Assembly (NCBI RefSeq): GCF_041435195.1
Contig: NZ_CP108106.1
Coordinates: forward strand, 558,001-622,000
DNA: 64,000 nt
DNA from: Streptomyces sp. NBC_00224
GTDB taxonomy: Bacteria; Actinomycetota; Actinomycetes; Streptomycetales; Streptomycetaceae
Direction: 5' to 3'
Made by a program: the position numbers and the translations under genes. Each line of letters begins with the position of its first letter. Positions within the stretch are counted from its first letter, which is position 1. Under the pieces are notes generated by a model, which was given only the letters and a program-made list of their open reading frames with translations, had not been told where the DNA came from and ran no database searches. Below, one piece after another: positions 52,173 to 60,634 of this stretch.

Positions 52173-52989
52173 GCCTGTTTCCTCTTTTCCGGTGAGGTTT
52201 CTCCAGTACGGCGTCGAAGAGCAGGTTGCTCCCCATGGTCAGGGCGACGATCAGCAGGGCGGGAACCACCACGGCCCAGGGCTGGACGAACAGCCCTGTA
52301 CGGTTGCGGTCCACCATCACCGCCCAGTCGGAGGCGTCCGGCTCGACGCCGACGCCGAGGAATGCCGCCGTGGCCACCAGGTAGAGCACGCCGGTGAGCC
52401 GTACGCCCGCGTCGGCGGCGAGTGTGCGCGCGATCGACCTGCCGACATAGCCGACCGCCATGCGCCACCACGTCTCGCCCTGCATGCGCAGCGCTTCGAC
52501 GGCCGGGCGGGAGGCCGTCTCGGCCGCGGCCGCGCGGACGATCCGCGCGGCGTCCGGGAAGTTGACCAGGGCCACGAGCAGTGAGAGGCCCACCGCCCCC
52601 GGCGAGAAGGCGGCGGCCACCAGCAGGATCAACAGCAGGGACGGCACCGCGAGCAGCACGTCCACGGGCCGCATCAGCAGCTCTTCGAGCCATGTCCGGT
52701 GGGTGAGCGCGCTGACGAGTCCGAGCGGCAGGGCCACCAGGTAGGACAGGGCCGTCGCGGCCAGGGCGACGAGGACCACGGACCGCCCACCGAGCAGCAC
52801 TTGCCGCCCTACGTCCCGGCCGACGAAGTCGGTGCCGAGCCAATGTCCGCCGCCGAGTGTGAAGGAGGGCGCTCGTGGCCCGGGCTCGCCTGCGAGGAGC
52901 GGCCCGAGCAGCGCCAGAGCGAGCGGTACGGCGACGATCACCAGGCCGAGCACGAAGCGTCCCGGAGGGAGTGCGGAACCCGGCTTCAT
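52156..52989 (-). CDS. ABC transporter permease, OppC/NikC-like
   Basis: A 277-residue inner-membrane permease with the N-terminal helix (FVLGLVIVAVPLALALLGPL), the OppC-type HWLGTDFVGRDVGRQVLLGG phrase and EAA-like loop (EALRMQGETWWRMAVGYVGR), then LYLVATAAFLGVGVEP and further helices. Together with the next permease it forms the channel of the importer. Its ATG overlaps the TGA of the OppB-like gene (ATGA, 52986-52989). Confidence 0.9.
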   Translation of the reverse strand: MKPGSALPPGRFVLGLVIVAVPLALALLGPLLAGEPGPRAPSFTLGGGHWLGTDFVGRDVGRQVLLGGRSVVLVALAATALSYLVALPLGLVSALTHRTWLEELLMRPVDVLLAVPSLLLILLVAAAFSPGAVGLSLLVALVNFPDAARIVRAAAAETASRPAVEALRMQGETWWRMAVGYVGRSIARTLAADAGVRLTGVLYLVATAAFLGVGVEPDASDWAVMVDRNRTGLFVQPWAVVVPALLIVALTMGSNLLFDAVLEKPHRKRGNRRERGR

Positions 52990-53939
52990 GCCGCCGCCCC
53001 CGCCCGCGGCGCGAAGCGGTGGACGACCAGGTCGGCGCCCAGATTGAGGACGACGGCGGTCAGCCCGAAGATCACCGCGAGACCCTGCACCACGGGGACG
53101 TCCCTTTCCGCGACCGCATTCATCAGCACCGTGCCCAGCCCGGGGATCACATACAGCGCCTCCACGACGATGACCCCGCACAGCAACCAGTCGACCGTGC
53201 GGGCGAGTTGCTGGGCGGCCGGCGCGATGGTGTTGGGCAGCGCGTGCGTGTAACGGATGCGGGCGCCGGAGATTCCGTAGCGGCGGGCCTGGGCGACGTA
53301 CGGCGAGGCCAGCGCGTCGATCATGCCCGCACGTACCAGGCGCGCCAGCGAACACACCGGCCGCGACAGCAGGACAAGGAGGGGAAGGACCAGCGCCGTT
53401 GGGTGGCCGAGCAGATCGGTGCCGTATCCGACGGCGGTCGGTGGCAGCCAGTCCAGACGCAGGGCGAACACGGTGACCAGCAGCGTGCCGAAGGCAAACT
53501 CCGGGACCGCGTACACGCCGAGTGTCACCGAGCTGACGAGCCGGTCCGGGAGCCGCCCCTCGTGGCGGGCGGCCAGCACCCCGAGGCCGACGCCAATCGG
53601 AACCAGCAGCATGATCGTGAGCACGGCGAGCAGCACGGTCGGCCCGAAGCCGTCCGCGATGTACGAGCTGACGGGCCGCCCCGAGGCCAAGGATGTGCCG
53701 AAGTCGCCGTGCAGCAGCCCGGCCGCCCAGTCCGCGAGGCGTTCGTGCGCAGGCCGGTCCAGGCGCAGCGTCTCGCGGATGGCCGCGATCCGCTCCGGGT
53801 CGGGCTGGTCGCCGGCGAGGGCGACGGCGGCATCGCCCGGCAGCGCCTCGGTGAGGGCGAAGACGAGCAGGACGACGGCTGCCGTCTGCGCCCCGCCGAG
53901 CAGCAGTCGCCGGGCGAGCCAGGAGCGTAGTGCGCTCAC
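52986..53939 (-). CDS. ABC transporter permease, OppB/NikB-like
   Basis: A 317-residue permease: N-terminal helix ARRLLLGGAQTAAVVLLVFA, the typical LPGDAAVALAGDQPDPERIA region, HGDFGTSLASGRPVSSYIAD, about six membrane segments and the EAA loop (YVAQARRYGISGARIRYTHA, LPNTIAPAAQQL). It starts with GTG at 53939, overlapping the SBP stop. It pairs with the OppC-like permease. Confidence 0.9.
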   Translation of the reverse strand: MSALRSWLARRLLLGGAQTAAVVLLVFALTEALPGDAAVALAGDQPDPERIAAIRETLRLDRPAHERLADWAAGLLHGDFGTSLASGRPVSSYIADGFGPTVLLAVLTIMLLVPIGVGLGVLAARHEGRLPDRLVSSVTLGVYAVPEFAFGTLLVTVFALRLDWLPPTAVGYGTDLLGHPTALVLPLLVLLSRPVCSLARLVRAGMIDALASPYVAQARRYGISGARIRYTHALPNTIAPAAQQLARTVDWLLCGVIVVEALYVIPGLGTVLMNAVAERDVPVVQGLAVIFGLTAVVLNLGADLVVHRFAPRAGAAA

Positions 53940-55528
53940 GCGAGCCAGACCTTGTCGAAGCGTGCCCAGTCGAGGGAGTTGGCGGGTGCCTTCTGCTCGA
54001 CGCCCCGGACACTGCGGGCGGTGCCGAGGATCCAGTCGGCGAAGCCCCAGATCAGGAAGCCGCCCTCGGTGTGCAGGCGGCGCTGCATGCGCTCGTAGAT
54101 GGCGGCGCGCACCTTCTTGTCCTTGGTAGACTGTGCCTGCTGGTACAGGGCGTCGAAGTCCTTGTGCCGCCAGTGGGTTGCGTTGGTGGTCGACCCGGTG
54201 AGCAGGCGCTGGGAGATGTGGGACTCGATGGGCATGGCGCCGGAGCGGTAGGAGGCCAGGGTCCCGGAGTCGAGGATGTCCCTCCAGTAGCTTTCCTTGC
54301 TGCCGGTCCTGATCTCGATGCTCACTCCGGCCTTTGCCGCCTGGTCGCGGAAGATCGCCGCAGCCTCCGTGAACCCGGCCGCGACCGGGGAGGTGTCGAG
54401 GGTGACCTTGAGCTTCTCGGCTCCGGCCTGCTTCAGCAGCTCGCGGGCCCGGTCGAGGTCCTGTTCACGCTGCGGCAGGCTCCCCGCGTAGTACTCATAG
54501 CCCTTACCGAACAGGTCGTTACCGATCCCTCCGGCGCCGGACAGGGCGCCGTCGACCAGTTCCTTGCGGTCGGCGATCAGGTAGAACGCCTCGCGGACCC
54601 GCGTGTCGTCGAACGGAGGCCGGTCGGTCTTCATGACGAAGCCCTGCATGGCGCTGTTGCGCAGTCGGACGATCTGGATCTGCCCCTTGTCCTCGTGGGC
54701 GCGAGCGGTGGCGGGGTTGAGTTCGTGGGCGTACTCGACCTGCCCGCCGAGCAGGGCGTTGGTGCGCGCCGACTCCTCGTTGGCGACGACGAACTCCAGC
54801 TCGTCGAGGTACGGGGCACCGTCCCAGTAGGCGTCGTTGCGCTTGAAGACGGCGGATTTGCCGGGCGCGAAGGACACGAAGCGGAACGGGCCGCTGCCGA
54901 CCGGCTTCTTGTCGAAGTCCTGAGCGCCGTCGGGGACGATGTACGCGCCGAATGCGGCCAGTACGTTGGGGAATTCGGCGGTCGGGCGTTTGAGGACGAA
55001 CTCGATGGTCCGCTCGTCCAGAGCGCGGCTGGCCTTCAGGTCGATGGGCTCCAGCGACGCCTTGGCGCGGAACGCCTTCGCCGGGTCGGTGATGCGGCGG
55101 TAGCTGTAGAGGACGTCCTGGGCGGTCACCGGCTTGCCGTCGTGGAAGGCGGCCTTGCGCAGGGTGACCTTCCAGCGGTCCAGGCCGGCGTTCGGCTCCC
55201 AGGCCGAGGCGAGCCGGGGCTGCGCGGACAGGTCGGATCCATAGTCGGCGAGCTTGTCGAAGAGGGCTTTGGCACGAGCGGCATCGGCGAAGAGGTTGAC
55301 CAGGTGCGGATCGAGGGTCTCGCTCGCACCGCCGCCTGCGAAGGCGGCGCGCAGCCGTCCGCCGCGCTGGGGCGTGCCGTCTGCCTTGGCGGGGTCAGCG
55401 GCGGTGCCGGAGCCGGCGCAGCCTGCGAGGGCGAGCGCCCCGAGTCCGGCGGCGCCGCCGGCGGCGGCGAGGAAGCCCCGGCGGCGCAGGCCGGGCAAGC
55501 GGGAGTCGTTGACGGGGACGTCGTTCAC
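53936..55528 (-). CDS. solute-binding lipoprotein, ABC family 5 (peptide/nickel type)
   Basis: A 530-residue extracellular binding protein. The signal has two adjacent Arg (RRRGFLAAAGGAAGLGALAL, Tat-like) and lipobox LAGC. The mature protein has the SBP family 5 features: LRAAFAGGGASETLDPHLVN, WKVTLRKAAFHDGKPVTAQD, VLYSYRRITDPAKAFRAKAS, and a C-terminal LLKQAGAEKLKVTLDTSPVA. Family 5 proteins bind peptides, nickel or metal-chelate complexes. Being encoded with a biosynthesis set, it should take up the finished, metal-loaded product. GTG 55528 follows AAGGACA. Confidence 0.9.
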   Translation of the reverse strand: MNDVPVNDSRLPGLRRRGFLAAAGGAAGLGALALAGCAGSGTAADPAKADGTPQRGGRLRAAFAGGGASETLDPHLVNLFADAARAKALFDKLADYGSDLSAQPRLASAWEPNAGLDRWKVTLRKAAFHDGKPVTAQDVLYSYRRITDPAKAFRAKASLEPIDLKASRALDERTIEFVLKRPTAEFPNVLAAFGAYIVPDGAQDFDKKPVGSGPFRFVSFAPGKSAVFKRNDAYWDGAPYLDELEFVVANEESARTNALLGGQVEYAHELNPATARAHEDKGQIQIVRLRNSAMQGFVMKTDRPPFDDTRVREAFYLIADRKELVDGALSGAGGIGNDLFGKGYEYYAGSLPQREQDLDRARELLKQAGAEKLKVTLDTSPVAAGFTEAAAIFRDQAAKAGVSIEIRTGSKESYWRDILDSGTLASYRSGAMPIESHISQRLLTGSTTNATHWRHKDFDALYQQAQSTKDKKVRAAIYERMQRRLHTEGGFLIWGFADWILGTARSVRGVEQKAPANSLDWARFDKVWLA

Positions 55529-55584
55529 GTGGGTGTCCTTGCTGTGTGAGCCAATATCGGCGTGGGGGCGACGGCTTGTGGGGT

Positions 55585-56376
55585 TCAGCGGGCGTGCGTG
55601 AGGCGGGCGACGAGATGGAGCCGGTCGGCATCGGCCGTGGAGGCCGGCAGGTCGCCCTCCCGCCACTGCGGCTCCGTACGAGGACCGGGCCCGTCGTACA
55701 GGGCGAGCACCTCGAAGCCGTGAACAGCGAGCACGTGGCGCAGTTCCTGAGGGAAGAGCAGCCGCCACGCGGAGCGCTGCTCGACCGGTGGCGATCCGTC
55801 GTCGGCGGTCCATACACGGGTGCGGCGCAGCAGTTGCGCGGCACGGTCCACGCGCAGGGTGGTGGTGGACCGGTAGGCGGTGCCCTGCCAGGTGAAGCCG
55901 TTGCGGGACGGGCGGTCCAGGAGTGCCGTCCGGCCGAGGAAGAAGGCCCCATTGCGCATCTCGGCGACGAGCAGCCCGCCGGGTGCCAGAGACCGGCGGC
56001 AGGAGGTCAGGAAGCCGTCGAGTTCGTCGTTGGTGTGGCAGTACAGCAAGGCACTGTCCAGGCACACCACGGCGTCGAAGAACCGTTCTGCCAGGTCGAA
56101 TCCACGCAGGTCCGCCCGGATGTACTGAGGACCGGGGTGGTGCACGCGGGCGTGCTCCAGCATCGCCTCGGACAGATCCGCGCCGACGACCGTCCGGCCG
56201 ACCTGGTGCAGATATGCGGCGTCCCGGCCGGTGCCGCATCCGATGTCCAGAACCCGCGGCCCGGCCCCGTGCCGTCGCAGACAGTCCTCGGCCCAGCGCC
56301 CCGCCAGGCGCGCCTCGTCGGGGAAACGGGCTTCGTACAGGACCGGGTTGTCGGTCAGCAGGTTTGTGCTGCTCAT
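55585..56376 (-). CDS. SAM-dependent methyltransferase, class I
   Basis: A 263-residue methyltransferase with SAM motif I VLDIGCGTGRDAAYL and the following VVGADLSEAMLEHARVHHPG, FFDAVVCLDSALLYCHTNDE and SLAPGGLLVAEMRNGAFF motifs. The C-terminal half (RSAWRLLFPQELRHVLAVHG, FEVLALYDGPGPRTEPQWRE) is typical of small-molecule methylases. In the operon it probably decorates the amino-acid product. It starts 10 bases after the MFS stop codon. Confidence 0.85.
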   Translation of the reverse strand: MSSTNLLTDNPVLYEARFPDEARLAGRWAEDCLRRHGAGPRVLDIGCGTGRDAAYLHQVGRTVVGADLSEAMLEHARVHHPGPQYIRADLRGFDLAERFFDAVVCLDSALLYCHTNDELDGFLTSCRRSLAPGGLLVAEMRNGAFFLGRTALLDRPSRNGFTWQGTAYRSTTTLRVDRAAQLLRRTRVWTADDGSPPVEQRSAWRLLFPQELRHVLAVHGFEVLALYDGPGPRTEPQWREGDLPASTADADRLHLVARLTHAR

Positions 56377-56386
56377 GGGTGTCTCC

Positions 56387-57646
56387 TCAGGCCGGCACGG
56401 GTACGGGCGCCGCTTGGGCGGGAAGTACTCGCCGGCGGTGCAGCCAGGCGACGGCGGTGGCGGAGGCGAGTCCGAAGGCCAGGCAGCACGCCCAGGGCAG
56501 CCACTGCGCTCCGGTGCGCCGACCGGCGTCCATGGACCAGCCGACGACCGTGTTGCCGACGGCCGCGGCGATGCCCGAGACCACGTAGAACAGCCCGAAG
56601 TAGGTGCCGGTGAGCTCCGGGCGGCCGAAGCGGGGGATCAGCTCCATGACGAAGGGCTGGGCGATCATGACGCCCAGGTAGAGCAGCAGCGCCCCTGCCA
56701 GGACCGGCAGTGCGCCGAGCGCCGCGTCGCCGACGCCGCCGTGCGCTGTCCCGGCTCCCGCCACCGTCATCGGCGGTATGAAGGACAGCCCCATCAGCGT
56801 GAGCCCCGCGCTGATCCATCGCGCCCGGCTGCCTCTGCTCTTCAGTGCCCGTGTAATGGGCAGTTGCAGCAGAAGGTTGGTGAGGGTGCCGACGAGGAAG
56901 ACGATGCCTGCCGCGCCGTCCCAGCCGGTGGCCCGGCGCGCGCCGTCCGGCAGCAGCAGATACAGCTGGTTCTCCATGGTGAACATACCGACCATGGCAA
57001 CGGCGAACGCCACGAAGCCGCGGTTGCCGATCACCTCTCGCCAGTCCCCCAGGACGCTGTTCGCGGACGGTGTGACCTTGCGCGCCGGAAGCACAACGGC
57101 CTGGGCGACCGTGAGCGCTGCGAAGATCCCGGCCGCGGTGAGCGCGGAGGCGCGGAAGTCGACCAGCAGCAGGGCGCTGCCGAGCAGCGGCCCTATCAAG
57201 GCACCGGTGGTCGCGAAGACGTTGAACAAGGCGAACGCCTCGGCCTTCTGCTCCCCTGCCTCCAGGGCGAGATACGCGCGTACCGCCGGGTTGAACAGCG
57301 CCCCGGCCAGCCCGCTGAGCACGGAGGCGGCCAGCAGCACCGTCAGTCCGTCGCCGAGGGCGAAGAGCCCGAAGCCGACGGTGCGCAGCGCGCATCCGGC
57401 AATGATGACTCCGCGCGCTCCCAGCCGGTCCGATGCCGATCCGCCGATGAGGAACAGGCCCTGCTGGCTGAGGTTGCGTACGCCGAGAACGATGCCGACG
57501 ACAGCGGCCGACAGCCCGAGGTCCTCGTTCAGATGCACGGCGAGGTAGGGAATGAGCAGGTAGAAGCCGGTGTTGACGCCGAGCTGGTTGACCAGGAGGA
57601 GCCGTATCGCGAGGGGGAAGCCGCGTATCTCGTGCCATGTCTTCAC
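56387..57646 (-). CDS. MFS transporter (putative exporter)
   Basis: A 419-residue protein with 11-12 hydrophobic segments: AIRLLLVNQLGVNTGFYLLI, GVRNLSQQGLFLIGGSASDR with the MFS motif A (GGSASDRLGARG), VLLAASVLSGLAGALFNPAV, LFNVFATTGALIGPLLGSAL, and GTYFGLFYVVSGIAAAVGNT. In an operon with biosynthetic genes and a re-importer it is the natural candidate for export of the apo-product. Its ATG at 57646 overlaps the epimerase stop codon. Confidence 0.9.
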   Translation of the reverse strand: MKTWHEIRGFPLAIRLLLVNQLGVNTGFYLLIPYLAVHLNEDLGLSAAVVGIVLGVRNLSQQGLFLIGGSASDRLGARGVIIAGCALRTVGFGLFALGDGLTVLLAASVLSGLAGALFNPAVRAYLALEAGEQKAEAFALFNVFATTGALIGPLLGSALLLVDFRASALTAAGIFAALTVAQAVVLPARKVTPSANSVLGDWREVIGNRGFVAFAVAMVGMFTMENQLYLLLPDGARRATGWDGAAGIVFLVGTLTNLLLQLPITRALKSRGSRARWISAGLTLMGLSFIPPMTVAGAGTAHGGVGDAALGALPVLAGALLLYLGVMIAQPFVMELIPRFGRPELTGTYFGLFYVVSGIAAAVGNTVVGWSMDAGRRTGAQWLPWACCLAFGLASATAVAWLHRRRVLPAQAAPVPVPA

Positions 57647-58698
57647 GCGTGTTCACTCTCCGCTTCGATACGCGGGCGCACGCCGAGGCCGGGGTGGTGG
57701 CTCGTCCGTACGGTGCCGTCGGCGCCGCCGATGCCGGTCCACGGGTCGTGGGCGAGCAGGAGGTGCCCGTCGAGGTCGATCCACCGGGCTCGGTCGGCGA
57801 GATGCACGGCGGGGGCGATGCCGAGCGTGCTGGCGGTCAGACAGCCGAGCATCAGATCGGTGCCGGTACCGGCGATCAGTTCGGCGATCCGCAGTGCTGC
57901 ACTGACGCCGCCGCACTTGGCGAGCTTGACGTTGATTCCCTCGACCCGCCCGGCCAGTCGGCGAGCGTCCTCGTAACCGACCGCGTCCTCGTCGGCGATG
58001 ACCGGCAGCGGCGAGCGTTCGGCGAGTCGTGCCAGCGCCTCGGGGTGGCCGGGTTCGATCGGCTGCTCCACGGCCTCGATTCCCAACTCCGCGAGGCGGG
58101 GCAGGAGTCGCTCCGTCGTGGCAACCGTCCAGGCTCCATTGGGGTCCAGGAGCAGTCGAGCGTGGGGAGCCGCGGCACGCACGGCCCGTACGCGCTTCAG
58201 GTCGTCCTCGGGGTCCGGTGCCCCGGCCTTGATCTTGAGGACCGAGAAACCGTCCCGTACCAGGCGGGCGGCCTCGGCTCCGGCCCGTATCGGCGACGTG
58301 ATGCCGATGGTGCGGGCGGTCGCGGCGGACGGCCGGGCGGAGGTACCCAGCAGTGCGTGGACCGGGATGCCTGCGCGCTTGCCCAGGAGATCGAGCAGCG
58401 CGGACTCCACGGCCGCGATCACGGCGGGCGGTGTGCCTTCCCGGCCTCCGTTGCGCAGGGCCTCCAAGGCACTCCCCGGTTCGGCGAAGCGTGTCAGCCA
58501 CTGGGACTCCGCGTGCAGCAGACGTCCGAGTGTGTCGGCATCGAGGCCGTAGTACACGCTGGTGACGGCCTCTCCTCGGCCGAGTTGGCCTTCGTGTTCG
58601 ACGAAGAACCAGACGGCGTCGCGGGCCGCCATCGTTGAGCGGGATATGCGCAGCGGCTCGGTGAGTTGGAGACGCACGGTGCGCTGACTGACTTTCAC
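57643..58698 (-). CDS. enolase-superfamily enzyme, dipeptide-epimerase-like
   Basis: A 351-residue protein of the mandelate racemase/muconate lactonizing group. The barrel carries the catalytic pattern of dipeptide epimerases: KIK (K155, K157), LLLDPNGAW (D185), EQPIEP (E211), IADEDA (D236) and NVKLAKCGGV (K258). The N-terminal capping domain (ISRSTMAARDAVWFFVEHEG, AVTSVYYGLDADTLG) is complete. Family members invert the alpha-carbon of dipeptides or of N-acyl amino acids. Here it would set the stereochemistry of an amino-acid-derived chelator. GTG 58698 has GGAAGAG upstream and overlaps the preceding stop. Confidence 0.85.
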   Translation of the reverse strand: MKVSQRTVRLQLTEPLRISRSTMAARDAVWFFVEHEGQLGRGEAVTSVYYGLDADTLGRLLHAESQWLTRFAEPGSALEALRNGGREGTPPAVIAAVESALLDLLGKRAGIPVHALLGTSARPSAATARTIGITSPIRAGAEAARLVRDGFSVLKIKAGAPDPEDDLKRVRAVRAAAPHARLLLDPNGAWTVATTERLLPRLAELGIEAVEQPIEPGHPEALARLAERSPLPVIADEDAVGYEDARRLAGRVEGINVKLAKCGGVSAALRIAELIAGTGTDLMLGCLTASTLGIAPAVHLADRARWIDLDGHLLLAHDPWTGIGGADGTVRTSHHPGLGVRPRIEAESEHA

Positions 58699-59786
58699 GG
58701 GCTCTCTTCCAAACGTGGGGTTCGGCTGTGCAGCGGGTCGGTGACGGCGCGGCACCGGGCCCAGCCGGTGGCCTCGACAGCCCGCGGATGCGGGATCTCG
58801 ACCGGGCGAGTGGCGGCGGTGGCCGGTTCGAGCCCGTGAGCGGCGGTGAAGTCGTCGTCGTAAACGCTGCCGAGATAGCGGTGCGGCCCGTCGGGGAAGA
58901 CGGTGGCGACGACGGCTCCCGGGTGGACACGAGCGGCCCAGGCCGCCACGAGCGCGACGGCTCCGGTGCTCCAGCCGCCGCTGACGAAGTTACCGACGGC
59001 GAGCTTTCGGCAGGCGTCCGCGGCCTCGGCCGGGCCGACCCAGTGGACTTCGTCGAAGGCTTCGTAGGCGACGTTGCGCGGATGGATGCTGCTGCCCAGG
59101 CCGCGCATCAGACGCGGCCTGGCCGGCTGGCCGAAGATCGTCGAGCCGGTGGCGTCCACACCGATCAGCCGGAGCCCGGGCCAATGCCTGCGCAGCGGTC
59201 CGACCACACCGGCGCTGTGGCCGCCGGTACCGACGCTGCACACCAGCACGTCCAGGTGGTCGAGCTGTACGGCCAGCTCGGCGGCGAGGGAGGCGTAACC
59301 GGCGATGTTGTCGGGGTTGTTGTACTGGTCGGGCCAGTAGGCGTCCGGCAGCGTCGAGAGCAGTTCGCGCAACCGGGCCAGCCGGGCGGCCTGCCAGCCG
59401 CCTTCGGCCGCCGCGCGGTCGACCAGCTCCAGCTGGGCCCCGTATGCGCGCAGCAGTTGTCGCATCGAGGGCTCCAGCTCTGTGTCACCGACCAGAACGA
59501 TCGGATGCCCGAGAGCCTGGCCGGCGAAGGCCAGCCCGATGCCGAGCGTTCCGGACGTGGACTCCACCACCGGGGCCCCGGGCCGCAGCTCGCCGCGCTC
59601 CTTCGCGCCGAGCAGCATGGACACGGCCGCTCGCGCCTTCATGCCGCCGACGCCGAGACCTTCCAGCTTGGCCCAGAAGCCGGGCTGCGGGCAGGGCAGG
59701 TCGACGGTGATGCGGGCGAGGGGGGTCCGGCCGAGCAGGGTGAGCAGTTCGCGGTTGCCCGCGGGGCTGAGGACGGCCGTGGTCAC
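58695..59786 (-). CDS. PLP-dependent cysteine-synthase-fold enzyme, SbnA-like
   Basis: A 363-residue fold-type II PLP enzyme. The Schiff-base Lys is in GLGVGGMKARAAVSM (K50), the substrate loop is ESTSGTLGIGLA, and the phosphate-binding loop is SVGTGGHSAG. It resembles SbnA-type enzymes, which join O-phosphoserine and glutamate to N-(1-amino-1-carboxy-2-ethyl)-glutamate on the way to 2,3-diaminopropionate. No SbnB-like dehydrogenase gene is in the operon, so the coupled amino acid itself may be the building block. GTG 59786 overlaps the DUF364 gene stop. Confidence 0.85.
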   Translation of the reverse strand: MTTAVLSPAGNRELLTLLGRTPLARITVDLPCPQPGFWAKLEGLGVGGMKARAAVSMLLGAKERGELRPGAPVVESTSGTLGIGLAFAGQALGHPIVLVGDTELEPSMRQLLRAYGAQLELVDRAAAEGGWQAARLARLRELLSTLPDAYWPDQYNNPDNIAGYASLAAELAVQLDHLDVLVCSVGTGGHSAGVVGPLRRHWPGLRLIGVDATGSTIFGQPARPRLMRGLGSSIHPRNVAYEAFDEVHWVGPAEAADACRKLAVGNFVSGGWSTGAVALVAAWAARVHPGAVVATVFPDGPHRYLGSVYDDDFTAAHGLEPATAATRPVEIPHPRAVEATGWARCRAVTDPLHSRTPRLEESP

Positions 59787-60634
59787 AGGGCGGCTCCGGA
59801 GCGCTCACCGGCGCCGTAGCGGTGGATGGTCCCGGGCCCGCCGTCGAGCCAGAAGAAGGGGTACGGCTCCGCGCACACCGCGCTGACTCCGGCGCCGATG
59901 AGGCGCGGCAACACCGCGCTGCCGGTCTGGGCGAACATCACCAGCGGCTTGCCGTGCCGCAGTGCGTGTTCGCGCAGCGGCTCGAAGCTTCCGTTGCCGA
60001 GCGTCATACCCGAAGCGAGGACGGCGTCGCAGCGCTCCAACTCCGCCAGCGCGTCGGTCCGTACCGGCTCGCCCCACTCCGTGGTGCCGCCCTTGAAGTC
60101 GCAGGGTATGTACGCCAGTCCACGCGCCCGCAACGCCTCCAGCAGCGAATTGACCACGCCGACCACGAGCACGGTGCGCCCTGGGCCGACGTCGAGCAGA
60201 CCGGTGACGGCCTTGGCCCTCGCCCGGGACTTCTCCAGCGAGCTCCCGGCGGGGAGCGGACACGGCCGGGCGCCGCTCGCGGAACGATGGGGAAGCACGT
60301 GCATCAGGTAGGCGTCCAGTGCGGCCACCCGTACCGGCAGCAGTTCATGCGCCATGAGCCGGGCGACGTCCACGCCGACACAGTCGTCGACGGCGCCGTC
60401 GGGGAGCCCACCGGGCTCGACCGCGCACGAGCCCACGGCTTCGGCCAGCCTCAGGCTGAGCACTTCGTTGCGGTAGCAGCCGCCGCGCCCGTCGTGCCGT
60501 ACGGCCTGGCGCGTGGTGAACGCCATCGCGATCCGCTCGGTCCTCGGGTCGGACCCGAAATCACCGCGGAGCACACGGTCGACGAGTTCGTCGTACGAGG
60601 CCGCGGTGAGGTTCGCGTGGGTGACGGCGGTCAT
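59783..60634 (-). CDS. DUF4213/DUF364 family protein (putative heavy-metal chelation)
   Basis: A 283-residue protein with the two-domain DUF4213-DUF364 layout: the N-terminal part (SYDELVDRVLRGDFGSDPRT, CVGVDVARLMAHELLPVRVA) and a Rossmann-like C-terminal part (VLVVGVVNSLLEALRARGLA, RCDAVLASGMTLGNGSFEPL, KPLVMFAQTGSAVLPRLIGA, EPYPFFWLDGGPGTIHRYG). The family is linked to heavy-metal chelation in the domain databases, without proven function. Its place between the SbnA-like enzyme and the ATP-grasp ligase, with four-base overlaps on both sides, argues for a role in chelator biosynthesis or metal handling. Confidence 0.8.
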   Translation of the reverse strand: MTAVTHANLTAASYDELVDRVLRGDFGSDPRTERIAMAFTTRQAVRHDGRGGCYRNEVLSLRLAEAVGSCAVEPGGLPDGAVDDCVGVDVARLMAHELLPVRVAALDAYLMHVLPHRSASGARPCPLPAGSSLEKSRARAKAVTGLLDVGPGRTVLVVGVVNSLLEALRARGLAYIPCDFKGGTTEWGEPVRTDALAELERCDAVLASGMTLGNGSFEPLREHALRHGKPLVMFAQTGSAVLPRLIGAGVSAVCAEPYPFFWLDGGPGTIHRYGAGERSGAAL

